From assembly GCF_000069225.1 (NCBI RefSeq), contig NC_010407.1, positions 3,038,001 to 3,102,000 on the forward strand: a stretch of 64,000 bases of DNA, read 5' to 3'. The notes beneath the pieces were generated by a model. The model was not told the DNA's origin. It did no database searches and saw only the letters and a program-made list of their open reading frames with translations. A program made the translations under genes and the position numbers. Below, one piece after another: positions 8,366 through 18,747 of the stretch (the stretch's first letter is position 1; every line of letters begins with the position of its first letter). This stretch comes from Clavibacter sepedonicus. GTDB taxonomy: Bacteria > Actinomycetota > Actinomycetes > Actinomycetales > Microbacteriaceae.

Positions 8366-9328
8366 ATGTCCCACGGTAATGCTCGTCTGACGGTTCACGG
8401 GAGGGTTCTCCTCGTGCGGCGGGTGGTGGAGGATCGTCGGCCGGTCGCGCACGTCGCGCGGGAGCTGGGGGTGTCGCGGCAGTGCGCGCATCGATGGGTG
8501 AACCGGTTCCGTGCCGAGGGGCTGCGAGGGCTGACGGATCGGTCATCGCGGCCCCGGTCAGTACCGAGGCGAACGAGCCCGGAGCGGGAACGGGCCGTGC
8601 TGGAAGCGCGGGCCCAGTTGCGGGCGGGTCCTGCGCGGCTGGCGCCGGTGACAGGTGTTCCATCCCGTACGATCTCCCGCATCCTGCGCCGGCACGGGGC
8701 GCCGCCGTTGGCATGGTTGGACCCCGTCACCGGGGCCGTGATCCGGGCATCCCGGTCAACGGCGCACCGGTATGAGCACGAGCATCCGGGTGATCTGATC
8801 CACGTGGACGTGAAGAAGCTCGGGAGGATCCCGGACGGAGGCGGCTGGCGGGTCCACGGGCGCAGCGAGCAGGTCCGCGGCCGCGGGATCGGGTTCGATT
8901 ACGTCCATGCCGCGGTCGATGACCACACCCGTCTCGCCTACGCGGAGATCCATCCCGATGAGAAAGGCGCGACCGCGGCCGGGTTCCTGACCCGCGCAGC
9001 GGCGTACTTCGCCGGGCATGGGATCACCCGGATCGAGCGGGTCATCACGGACAACGCGTTCGCCTACCGGCACTCGACCGCGTTCAAGAACGCCGTCCAG
9101 GACCTGGGCGCGCGGCAGAAGTTCATCCGCCCGCACTGCCCCTGGCAGAACGGCAAGGTCGAGCGCTTCAACCGGACCCTCGCGACCGAGTGGGCCTACC
9201 GGCAACCCTTCACCAGCAACCAACACCGCGCCGACGCGCTTGACCCCTTCATCGAGCACTACAACACTGAACGAATCCACTCAAGCCACGGGCTCACGCC
9301 CGCGGCCCGAGTGTCACCAACGTCATGA
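8366..9328 (+). CDS. IS481-family transposase (IS copy 2, diverged N-terminus)
   Basis: A 320-aa DDE transposase with the same catalytic triad positions as copy 1 (D148, D229, E266). The N-terminal HTH part differs at many residues (for example MSHGNARL, HVARELGVSRQCAHRWVNRFRAEGLRGLTD), while residues from about 125 on are identical except for one or two. The frame is intact, so it may be active. The mosaic is probably the product of recombination between two IS lineages. Confidence 0.93.
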   Translation: MSHGNARLTVHGRVLLVRRVVEDRRPVAHVARELGVSRQCAHRWVNRFRAEGLRGLTDRSSRPRSVPRRTSPERERAVLEARAQLRAGPARLAPVTGVPSRTISRILRRHGAPPLAWLDPVTGAVIRASRSTAHRYEHEHPGDLIHVDVKKLGRIPDGGGWRVHGRSEQVRGRGIGFDYVHAAVDDHTRLAYAEIHPDEKGATAAGFLTRAAAYFAGHGITRIERVITDNAFAYRHSTAFKNAVQDLGARQKFIRPHCPWQNGKVERFNRTLATEWAYRQPFTSNQHRADALDPFIEHYNTERIHSSHGLTPAARVSPTS

Positions 9329-10599
9329 CCCAGTACATCTAGCAGCAGCTCGACGACAGGCGTCTGGAGCGCCGACTCCAGTTCGACGGCGACCGCGCGG
9401 AACACCGCGGGCAAGGCCGCAGCCACCTGCCGCCCCCACTCCAGGAACGCCTCCCCGTCGAGGCCGGCCTCACGACCGACAGCAGCCCATTGGAATGCCC
9501 CCATGTCCCCCACTCCGTAGGAGTCGACTAGTCGCGATGCCATGTGAGTCCCTTCGATCGCGGAGAGCACGTCGTCCGACCGGCTCCCGGCGGGAGAGAC
9601 GTAGGGAAGGTACGAGGAGGCATCGTAGATCGGAGCTAGATCGAATCCCGTCGGCCAACGCCTCAAGGAGTAGTTCTTTCCGTGAGCATCTGTGTTGAGC
9701 ACCATCCACGAGAACAGCAGGTACTTCATGAACCGCTCCTTGGCTGGGGCCCGAACCTCGTGCTCATCGATTCGATCCAGCAGCTCGAGGATCGTGCGCA
9801 CGCTGGGCCCACCGCGCTCCTCGAACTTTCGGAAAGCGGGAAGACCAAGCGCCTGCACGAGATCCTCTTGGTGGATGCGCGTGACGAATCCGCGCTCGTC
9901 TGCGCGCCGGTCGAATCTGGCGACGACGAGTGAGTGCTGATCAGTGAACGAGCTGATCTCCGTCGATGCCGCGCTCAACCCCAGCACCGCGGCAGAGGTC
10001 ATGGTCACGTGTTCGACGATCTCGGCGTCCACCAGATTTCGAACCCGGGGCTTGAAGATGTGCGTGGACGGCTGCACGCCTGTCGGCTCGTGACATCTGC
10101 CGTCGGACCATGCCAACGCGAATTTGCCTTGCGCGCCGGCAAGCGAGAACTGACCCGGTCGAGCCGGAGCCCCGTCTCCTTCGCCTACGTCCCTGTCCTC
10201 TCGGATCGCTCGAATGCGGTCTGCGATCTGGGCTTCCGTCAGCGCCTCCAAGGAGCCTTCCATTCTCGCCGGATGCCCTTCGGGATGGAATTCCAGTGCG
10301 CCCGCCACGTCAGCCCCATGGGAGCTGAGGAGGTGGAACGGCTCTACGGACCCGGAGTCGTTCTCTCGTGACCACGATCTTCGAACCGCGTCGTCCTCAG
10401 GAAGCAGGTTGTCCAAGAAGCGCAGGACCGGTGCTCCCGTGTGCACGCGGCGCAGCGTCGGCAACGACAGCGAGATCGACGGGCCTCCGGTGGCGAACCA
10501 TTCAGCCTCGTAGACCAGGCGATATCGCAGGGGCGCAGTCCTCTCCAGCTTCGCCGCCAGTCGCCCGTAGAGGAATACATCAAGCACTCGCGTGCTCAT
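9259..10599 (-). CDS. hipA: HipA-like serine/threonine kinase toxin, C-terminus replaced by IS sequence
   Basis: A HipA-type kinase toxin, whose family phosphorylates GltX or other targets and causes growth arrest. It has HipA_N (residues ~1-100, DVFLYGRLAAKLERTAPLRY), the kinase core STHIFKPR, the catalytic loop LNTDAHGKNYSL and the metal motif LAPIYDASSYLPY. The native protein ended in about 21 residues now stranded at 8203-8268. The present frame instead runs from CTAG into IS copy 2 and ends in an IS-encoded tail (DVLGHDVGDTRAAGVSPWLEWIRSVL) at 9259. All catalytic motifs remain, so activity is possible. It overlaps hipB by four bases (ATGA). Confidence 0.88.
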   Translation of the reverse strand: MSTRVLDVFLYGRLAAKLERTAPLRYRLVYEAEWFATGGPSISLSLPTLRRVHTGAPVLRFLDNLLPEDDAVRRSWSRENDSGSVEPFHLLSSHGADVAGALEFHPEGHPARMEGSLEALTEAQIADRIRAIREDRDVGEGDGAPARPGQFSLAGAQGKFALAWSDGRCHEPTGVQPSTHIFKPRVRNLVDAEIVEHVTMTSAAVLGLSAASTEISSFTDQHSLVVARFDRRADERGFVTRIHQEDLVQALGLPAFRKFEERGGPSVRTILELLDRIDEHEVRAPAKERFMKYLLFSWMVLNTDAHGKNYSLRRWPTGFDLAPIYDASSYLPYVSPAGSRSDDVLSAIEGTHMASRLVDSYGVGDMGAFQWAAVGREAGLDGEAFLEWGRQVAAALPAVFRAVAVELESALQTPVVELLLDVLGHDVGDTRAAGVSPWLEWIRSVL

Positions 10600-11066
10600 G
10601 AGCGATGCTGCTGCTTGGACGGAGGCGGGGGCGCCATCGGGTCCCGGGCGAGCGCCGCGCCTTGCTGTCCGATCTTCTCGACCATCACCCTCACATCACG
10701 ATTCCGACGGAGCACCGCCTCGGCGGCACGTGAGCCCGATGTTCCGATGTCGGATGCGGGCTCCTGGCCGACTCTGGCCATCAACGCGCTCATGAAGTCG
10801 TCGTTCACGGCCGGTACGCGGGCAGCTCGGGCCGCTTCCGGACTCACGTCCCCCGACACCTTCGTCTCGATCTCTAGCCGAAGGTCGAGCTCCCTGAGCA
10901 CGCGCATTACCTTGGACAGCGCCGCGTCGCCCTTCGCGGTCTCGAATCGCGTGAGCCACTGCCTCGTCACCCCTGCCCGACGAGCGAGCTCCTCTTGTGA
11001 GAAGCCGAGATCCTGCCTCTGCTGGCGTGCCACATTCCCTAGGTCCTCTGGCCATCTCGCGAGCAT
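10596..11066 (-). CDS. hipB: HipB-like antitoxin, XRE-type DNA-binding protein
   Basis: A 156-aa protein with an N-terminal XRE helix-turn-helix (RQDLGFSQEELARRAGVTRQWLTRFETAKGDAALSKVMRVL, residues ~18-58). It sits immediately upstream of hipA with an ATGA overlap, the classical antitoxin-toxin order. It should bind HipA and repress the operon. It is longer than E. coli HipB (88 aa); the C-terminal ~90 residues have no recognised motif. The ATG at 11066 has a GAGGAGG site about 6 bases upstream. A palindrome lies 40-61 bases upstream. Confidence 0.85.
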   Translation of the reverse strand: MLARWPEDLGNVARQQRQDLGFSQEELARRAGVTRQWLTRFETAKGDAALSKVMRVLRELDLRLEIETKVSGDVSPEAARAARVPAVNDDFMSALMARVGQEPASDIGTSGSRAAEAVLRRNRDVRVMVEKIGQQGAALARDPMAPPPPSKQQHRS

Positions 11067-11105
11067 GGAGCCTCCTCAGCAGCACACGATGTTGTGGTAC
11101 GCAGA

Positions 11106-11127
11106 TGTTACATGACTTCATGGAACA
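11106..11127. promoter_or_regulatory. Palindromic operator candidate upstream of hipBA
   Basis: TGTTACATG, four bases, CATGGAACA: nine-base arms with one mismatch, lying 40-61 bp upstream of the hipB start. Position and symmetry fit a HipB dimer site that autoregulates the operon. This is inferred from symmetry and place only. Confidence 0.5.
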
Positions 11128-11164
11128 CTGGCGTAACACGTAAGGCTGCAACGCTGCCGTCACA

Positions 11165-11623
11165 TCACCGGCCTACTCCGGCGCCATCCGGCGCGACCAG
11201 CCCCTCCATCACGTCGAGGAACGCGCCCCAGCCCTGCATCGTCATCTCGCGCTGCTCGGGCGTGAACTCGCCCGCGCGCTGCGTCATGGTCATGCGCGTG
11301 GCGCCGCCCGCGACCTCCTCGAGGTCGACCGTGAGCGGCTCGCCCGCGGGCTGGTCGGGCCGGTCGGTCATGGTCATCGCGATGCGCGACGGCCGGTCGA
11401 GCTCGACGTACTCCCCCGCCCAGTCGATGGATCCGCCGTCGGGCAGCCGCATCACCGCGCTCCACGCGCCGCCCACGCGCACGTCCATGCGCAGGGTGTC
11501 GAGCGGCACGTCGACCGCGGCGGTGCCGAACCAGGTGGAGAAGTCCGCCGGCGAGGTCCACGCGTCGAAGACGCGCTCCCGCGAGGCGGCGAACGTGCGG
11601 GTGATGACGATGGGCTCGCTCAC
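11165..11623 (-). CDS. SRPBCC/AHSA1-domain protein
   Basis: A 152-aa single-domain protein of the START-like AHSA1 group. The opening pattern ITRTFAASRERVFDAWTSPADFSTWFG and the closing WGAFLDVMEGLV are typical. These domains bind hydrophobic ligands; the precise ligand is unknown. In many actinobacteria such a gene is paired with an ArsR regulator, but none is adjacent here. It is followed downstream by the convergently placed end of the hipBA control region and appears to be a single gene. Confidence 0.85.
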   Translation of the reverse strand: MSEPIVITRTFAASRERVFDAWTSPADFSTWFGTAAVDVPLDTLRMDVRVGGAWSAVMRLPDGGSIDWAGEYVELDRPSRIAMTMTDRPDQPAGEPLTVDLEEVAGGATRMTMTQRAGEFTPEQREMTMQGWGAFLDVMEGLVAPDGAGVGR

Positions 11624-11776
11624 GGCGACCTCCGATGACGCGGGGCGGACGGGATCCGCGGCGGGTAGGCGACGCGGACGGGCCGCCGCCTCCGTGAGGG
11701 AGACGACGGCCCTGCCGTGATCCGACCAACCCGGGACCGCGTTGTCAACGGGTCGTGCGCCGGCCGGACGGCCGGG

Positions 11777-14135
<2,359 letters not shown>

Positions 14136-14151
<16 letters not shown>

Positions 14152-14187
14152 GAAGTGCATCATTGCACTCCGGGACATTGAGTGCAA
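14136..14187. promoter_or_regulatory. Twin TetR operators TTGCACT-N11-AGTGCAW
   Basis: Two copies of an inverted repeat sit head to tail: TTGCACT at 14136 paired with AGTGCAT at 14154, and TTGCACT at 14163 paired with AGTGCAA at 14181. Both have an 11-base spacer and lie 27 bases apart. They cover the tetR translation start and the region just upstream, so binding would block transcription of tetR and the pump. The exact arms in both copies make chance unlikely. Confidence 0.72.
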
Positions 14188-14228
14188 CATGCAGCCCCGC
14201 CGCCCCCGTCGGGCCGGCGGAGCGCGGA

Positions 14229-14939
14229 TCAGATGCGGAAGCCCTCCGGCCAGCCGTGCGCCTCGAGGTAGGCGCGCACGCGCTCGACGTCGGCGTCCGA
14301 GGGCATCTCGGAGGTGACGCCCGCGATGGCGTCGGCGACGTCGAGCCGGCTGGCGGGCAGCCCGCCCTCGGACGCGAGCCGGGCGCTCACCTCCCGCACC
14401 TCCTCGTCGCTGAGGCGGCGGCGCAGCAGCGCGAGCAGCGGCACGAAGTCCTGCTCGGGGAGGCCGGCGGGGTAGCCGGCGCGCAGCCACGCGACGATGC
14501 GGGAGACGAGGCCCGTGCGCTCGGTCGCGCGCGCGTGGGCGGCATCCGGCTCGTGCAGGTCCTCGGGGGATCCGAGCGGCCAGCCCGCGGCCGCCAGGCG
14601 GGCCGAGACGCGCACCAGGTCCTCGGGCATCGCCGGGCCGAGCAGCATCGCCTCGACGCGCTCGCGGAGCCGGCTCCTGCCGATCTCCTCGCCGGCCGCG
14701 TCCGCCGCGACCGCGTCGTCGACGAGCTGGTCGACCACCTGCTCGAGCTCCTCGGCGGTGAGGCTGCGGCGGAGGATCCCGAGCAGCGGCACGTAGTCCT
14801 GGTCCGGCACGCCGGATGGGTATCCGGCCCGCAGCCAGCCGACGACGCGCTGGACGATGCCGCGGTCGGGCCGGTCGGGGACGGCCGCGCCGGTCGGGCC
14901 GTCGCGGGGCCCGCCGACCTCGGATGCGCTGTCGGTCAT
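14229..14939 (-). CDS. Two-domain DUF3349 protein
   Basis: A 236-aa soluble protein with two tandem copies of the DUF3349 helical domain. The repeats are visible as VVGWLRAGYPSGVPDQDYVPLLGILRRSLTAEE (about residues 32-64) and IVAWLRAGYPAGLPEQDFVPLLALLRRRLSDEE (about residues 148-180). Mycobacterial members such as Rv0543c have a single copy of about 100 residues. It is the last gene of the pit operon, starting two bases after the preceding stop. The gene order pit, small membrane protein, DUF3349 matches M. tuberculosis Rv0545c-Rv0543c, so it probably serves phosphate uptake or its control. The molecular role is unknown. Confidence 0.82.
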   Translation of the reverse strand: MTDSASEVGGPRDGPTGAAVPDRPDRGIVQRVVGWLRAGYPSGVPDQDYVPLLGILRRSLTAEELEQVVDQLVDDAVAADAAGEEIGRSRLRERVEAMLLGPAMPEDLVRVSARLAAAGWPLGSPEDLHEPDAAHARATERTGLVSRIVAWLRAGYPAGLPEQDFVPLLALLRRRLSDEEVREVSARLASEGGLPASRLDVADAIAGVTSEMPSDADVERVRAYLEAHGWPEGFRI

Positions 14940-14941
14940 GG

Positions 14942-15253
14942 TCAGCCCTTCGAGGTGAAGGTCGGGATGACGTGCTCGAAGCTCACCGACTGGCCGAGGC
15001 CCGTCGCGATGATGAGCGTGAGGCCCGCGATCACGGCGAGGACGACGACCGCGTAGCAGAGGGCGCCCGCCACCTGGAGGACGATCGGCGGCGTGCGACG
15101 CGAGGAGTCGGATCCGGCGACGCGGCCGCTGGTGTCGGGGCTGGCCAGCGCGAACGACCGGACGCCGAGCGCGAAGAGGGCGGGTAGGCCCGCGCCGAGG
15201 AGGAGGGCGACGAGGGCGACCTGACCGACCGCGGAGAAGAAGAGGGGGAGCAT
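14942..15253 (-). CDS. Small membrane protein of the pit operon
   Basis: A 103-aa protein with two membrane segments (VGQVALVALLLGAGLPALFALGV and VAGALCYAVVVLAVIAGLTLIIATGLG) joined by a polar loop of ~30 residues. It is eleven bases after pit and two before the DUF3349 gene. The position and topology match Rv0544c beside pitA in mycobacteria. A role as an accessory subunit of the phosphate carrier is a reasonable guess but is not shown. Confidence 0.75.
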   Translation of the reverse strand: MLPLFFSAVGQVALVALLLGAGLPALFALGVRSFALASPDTSGRVAGSDSSRRTPPIVLQVAGALCYAVVVLAVIAGLTLIIATGLGQSVSFEHVIPTFTSKG

Positions 15254-15264
15254 GGCGGGATCCT

Positions 15265-16482
15265 TCAGACGTCGGCGGGCTGGGCGGCGGGGCGGGCGGA
15301 CTTCTCGTCGGACCACTCGTCGTTGACGTTGTGCGCGCCGACGTCGTCCTTGCGCGAGCGGACGTAGACGGTGATCGCGACGGCGACGAGCACGAGCGTC
15401 ATCGCGATGCCGCCCGCCGCCCCGCCGATGAGGTGGCCGAGCCACCACATGACCGCGCCGACGAGCGCGGCGGCCGGGAGGGTGATGATCCACGCCACGA
15501 CCATGCGCAGCGCCACGCGCCAGCGCACCTGCGCGCCGGGGCGGCCGACGCCGGAGCCAAGGATGGAACCGGTGGCCACGTGCGTGGTGGAGAGGGCGAA
15601 GCCGAGGTGGCTGGAGGCCAGGATGACCGCGGCCGAGGAGCTCTCGGCCGCCATGCCCTGGTGCGTGTCGATCTCGACGAGGCCCTTGCCGACCGTGCGG
15701 ATGATGCGCCAGCCGCCGATGTAGGTGCCGAGCGAGATGGCGAGCGCGCAGCTGATCTTCACCCAGAACGGCACCGACTCGGTGTCGGTCCAGCCGCCCG
15801 CCGCGATGAGCGCGAGCGTGATGACGCCCATGGTCTTCTGCGCGTCGTTCGTGCCGTGCGCGAGCGAGACGAGCGAGGCGCTGCCGATCTGGCCGATGCG
15901 GAAGGTGCGGTCGAGGCCGCGCCCGGCGAGGTTGCCGATGATGCGGAACACCAGCCAGGTGCCGACGGCGGCCACCGCCCCGGCGAGGATCGGCGACATG
16001 AGCGCCGGCAGGATCACCTTGCCCACGACGCCGTCGAGCTTGGATCCGTCGCCCGCCCAGTTCACGCCGTTCAGCCCGAGGCCCGCGAGCGTGGAGCCGA
16101 TGAGGCCGCCGAACAGCGCGTGCGAGGAGCTCGACGGGAGGCCGAGCAGCCAGGTGAGCAGGTTCCAGACGATGCCGCCGATGAGGCCCGCGAGCACGAT
16201 GAGCAGCAGCGCGGATCCGCCGCCCTGGAGGAGCGCCGGGTCGGGGGCGCCCGACTTGTCCTGGATCTTCACGACCGCGTTCGTGACCGTGAGCGCGACC
16301 TCGATGCTGAGGAACGCGCCCACCAGGTTGAGCACGGCGGAGAGGGTGACGGCGACCTTGGGCTTCAGCGCACCGGTCGCGATGGACGTGGCCATCGCGT
16401 TCGCCGTGTCATGGAAGCCGTTGGTGAAGTCGAAGGCGAGCGCCGTGACGACGACGAGCACGAGGAGAATGAATGGATCCAC
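15265..16482 (-). CDS. pit: Low-affinity inorganic phosphate transporter, PiT family
   Basis: A 405-aa secondary phosphate (metal-phosphate/H+) importer. Both PiT signature sequences are present: DFTNGFHDTANAMATSIATG near residue 20 and SLAHGTNDAQKTMGVITLAL near residue 210. About ten membrane spans are seen. The start is a GTG at 16482 that gives MDPFILLVLVVVTALAFDF, the usual PiT beginning. It leads a three-gene unit with the small membrane protein and the DUF3349 protein. Confidence 0.93.
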   Translation of the reverse strand: MDPFILLVLVVVTALAFDFTNGFHDTANAMATSIATGALKPKVAVTLSAVLNLVGAFLSIEVALTVTNAVVKIQDKSGAPDPALLQGGGSALLLIVLAGLIGGIVWNLLTWLLGLPSSSSHALFGGLIGSTLAGLGLNGVNWAGDGSKLDGVVGKVILPALMSPILAGAVAAVGTWLVFRIIGNLAGRGLDRTFRIGQIGSASLVSLAHGTNDAQKTMGVITLALIAAGGWTDTESVPFWVKISCALAISLGTYIGGWRIIRTVGKGLVEIDTHQGMAAESSSAAVILASSHLGFALSTTHVATGSILGSGVGRPGAQVRWRVALRMVVAWIITLPAAALVGAVMWWLGHLIGGAAGGIAMTLVLVAVAITVYVRSRKDDVGAHNVNDEWSDEKSARPAAQPADV

Positions 16483-16609
16483 GGCGATGATCCTGCGCCC
16501 TGCTCGCCTGTCCCCTCTACGGGGGACCGCCGGGTTCACCCGCTGTTCACCCGCACCTGTGGACGGCCCCGCGCCGGCCCCGCCGCCCCGCCTCCCGGAA
16601 GGACCCCCG

Positions 16610-17188
16610 ATGCCCGCCATCCCGACCGACGCCCCGCCCGCTCCCCCGGCCGTCGAGCTCGTCCCCGTCGACGTCGAGCGCGACCGCGAGGCGCTCCGGG
16701 CGTTCCTCACGTCGAACGCGTTCCCCTTCCACGTGCGCCCGGCCCCGACGACCGCGGACGTCGACGCGCGCATCGCCGACGGCGACTTCCAGGGGCCCGA
16801 GCACGAGGCGCTCTGGGTCGAGGTCGCGGGATCCGGCCGCGTGGGCCTCGTGGTGCTCGACGACCTCGAGGATCCGGGCGTGCTGTTCGACCTGCGCCTC
16901 GCGGAATCGGCGCGCGGCCGGGGGCTCGGCGTGCCCGTGGTGCGCGCGATGACGGAGCACGTGTTCCGCACGTACCCGCACGTGACGCGGTTCGAGGCGC
17001 AGACCCGCGACGACAACCGGGCGATGCGCCGCGTGCTCGTGCGCGCGGGCTTCGTGAAGGAGGCCCACTACCGCGACGGCTGGCCCGTCGCGGGCGGCGA
17101 GCCGCGCGCATCCGTCGGCTACGCGGTGCTGCGCCGCGACCACGAGTCGGGCACCACCACGCCCGTACCGGAGGACAACGAGGCGTGA
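16610..17188 (+). CDS. GNAT-family N-acetyltransferase
   Basis: A 192-aa acetyltransferase. The fold can be followed from VELVPVDVERDREALRAFL, through DLRLAESARGRGLGVPVVRAMTEHVF (acetyl-CoA loop of RxxGxG/A type) to RFEAQTRDDNRAMRRVLVRAGFVKEAHYRDGWPV, as in RimJ/RimL-like enzymes. The ATG follows GGAAGGA by eight bases. It is divergent from pit. The substrate could be a small molecule or a protein N-terminus. Confidence 0.85.
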   Translation: MPAIPTDAPPAPPAVELVPVDVERDREALRAFLTSNAFPFHVRPAPTTADVDARIADGDFQGPEHEALWVEVAGSGRVGLVVLDDLEDPGVLFDLRLAESARGRGLGVPVVRAMTEHVFRTYPHVTRFEAQTRDDNRAMRRVLVRAGFVKEAHYRDGWPVAGGEPRASVGYAVLRRDHESGTTTPVPEDNEA

Positions 17189-17325
17189 CCGGCGGCGCTC
17201 GCGCAGGGAAGCTGCGCGGGCAGCCGGTTCCACGCGCGGATCCCGCACGCGGGACACGATCTCGCGCCGAACCCGCCGTTACGGTGGAGGGACCGCACGC
17301 CACCCGCACGATCGGAGGTCGATCC

Positions 17326-18747
17326 ATGTCCAGCGCCGCAGCAACCGCAGCCGTCATCGGTGAGCCCGAGGTCGTCGAGGACGTGACGCGCGTCGCCTCC
17401 TCCCCCGCCTGGCTCGCCCTCAAGGACGCCACCGTCGCGCTCCAGCCGATGCAGGCGAAGGACGGGTCGGTCCCCGACGCCGCGCACCACGCGGAGGCCG
17501 CGCGCCTCGTCGCGGTGATCCGCGACTCCGTCCGCGCGCTCGCCCCGCTCTTCCCGCACGACGCCGCGTACCTCGCCGCGCTCGACGTGGACTTCGCCCG
17601 CTGGGTCGACCAGGGCCTCGGCGTCCCCGACTTCCTCGACTCCCTGAACGCGTTCCAGCCGCAGCGCGACCGCGTCGACGGGATCCGGCACCTCGTCGTC
17701 TTCCCGATGACCACGCAGAACGGCAGCGCGTCGCGGCTCGTGGAGGCCGTGCTCATCGAGGTCGTCTGGCCCGAGTTCGTGGCGGAGCTGGAGGCGGGCG
17801 AGTACGGCAACGCGCTCTTCGTCCCCATCCGCTTCGTCGACTTCACGCCCGGCTACGACACCAACTCGGCCGTGCTCTTCCCCGAGACCGTCGCGATGCG
17901 CGAGATCCCGACCTTCACGTGGGGCGCGATCTTCGCCGACCGCGAGGCCGCCCGCTTCCGTCGCGTGGTGCGTCACGCCGCCGAAGTCACGAAGCTCGAG
18001 CTGCCGGAGGACGCCCGGCGCCTGCTCGACGACCAGCGGCTCGCGGAGGAGACCTTCGTGATGTGGGACCTCATCCACGACCGCACGCACATGCGCGGCG
18101 ACCTGCCGTTCGACCCCTTCATGATCAAGCAGCGCATGCCGTTCTTCCTCTACTCGATCGAGGAGCTGCGCTGCGACCTGACCGCGTTCCGCGAGGCCGT
18201 CGCCATCCAGCGCCGGCTCGCCGCCATGGACCCGGCCGAGCGCACGCCCGGCGACGACGCCCTGCTGGAGCGCGCCGGCCTCGTGCAGCACGCGGTGATC
18301 TTCGACCGCATCTTCCGGTTCGCCATCACCGGATCCCGCGTGCGCAACTACGACGGCCTCGGCGGCCAGCTGCTCTTCGCGTGGCTGCACCAGCACCACG
18401 TGCTGCACTGGACCGACACGCGCCTCACGATCGACTGGGACGACGTCGCCGACGTGGTGGTCGCCCTCGCCGACCGCGTGAACGACCTCTACTGGCGCTC
18501 CATCGACCGGCCGAAGACCGCGCACTGGCTGGCCGCGTACGCGATGGTCACCGAGACGGTCACGCCGCACCCCGCGTCCACCTGGGCGAAGGGGCCGGAC
18601 GCGCTGCCGCTCGACGGGCCGCCGAAGGGCCTCACCGACCTCGTGCTCGACGACGAGTTCCCGCTCAGCATGTTCTTCGAGGCGCTGGAGAAGAAGATGC
18701 GCGACGTCATCGGCTCCACGGCCGGGATCACGGGGCAGACGGCGTGA
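17326..18747 (+). CDS. DUF6421 family protein
   Basis: A 473-aa cytosolic protein that I recognise as the actinobacterial DUF6421 type, with the stretches RHLVVFPMTTQNGS, FVPIRFVDFTPGYDTNSAVLFPETVA, WDLIHDRTHMRGDLPFDPFMIKQRMPFFLYSIEELRCDL and HHVLHWTDTRLTIDWDD. A cluster of His, Asp and Glu residues (HDRTHMRGD) could bind metal. No function is known. Its stop overlaps the GTG of an SDR gene, and this SDR neighbour suggests a joint redox or metabolic role. Confidence 0.75.
   Translation: MSSAAATAAVIGEPEVVEDVTRVASSPAWLALKDATVALQPMQAKDGSVPDAAHHAEAARLVAVIRDSVRALAPLFPHDAAYLAALDVDFARWVDQGLGVPDFLDSLNAFQPQRDRVDGIRHLVVFPMTTQNGSASRLVEAVLIEVVWPEFVAELEAGEYGNALFVPIRFVDFTPGYDTNSAVLFPETVAMREIPTFTWGAIFADREAARFRRVVRHAAEVTKLELPEDARRLLDDQRLAEETFVMWDLIHDRTHMRGDLPFDPFMIKQRMPFFLYSIEELRCDLTAFREAVAIQRRLAAMDPAERTPGDDALLERAGLVQHAVIFDRIFRFAITGSRVRNYDGLGGQLLFAWLHQHHVLHWTDTRLTIDWDDVADVVVALADRVNDLYWRSIDRPKTAHWLAAYAMVTETVTPHPASTWAKGPDALPLDGPPKGLTDLVLDDEFPLSMFFEALEKKMRDVIGSTAGITGQTA

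Larger units (their letters stand above)
8269..9338 (+). mobile_element. IS481-family insertion sequence, copy 2 (1070 bp, mosaic)
   Basis: It is bounded by CTAG at 8265-8268 and 9339-9342 and has the same ends and length as copy 1, in the same orientation. The first ~100 bases and the region from about 8737 to the end are almost identical to copy 1, but the segment 8375-8736 (start of the transposase) is clearly diverged. The CTAG hit here is a CTA leucine codon plus G near the end of hipA, so this insertion does change a protein. Confidence 0.9.

Noticed and set aside
9682-10371. Plus-strand frames inside hipA
   Set aside because: They are antisense to well-conserved kinase motifs and show no domain.
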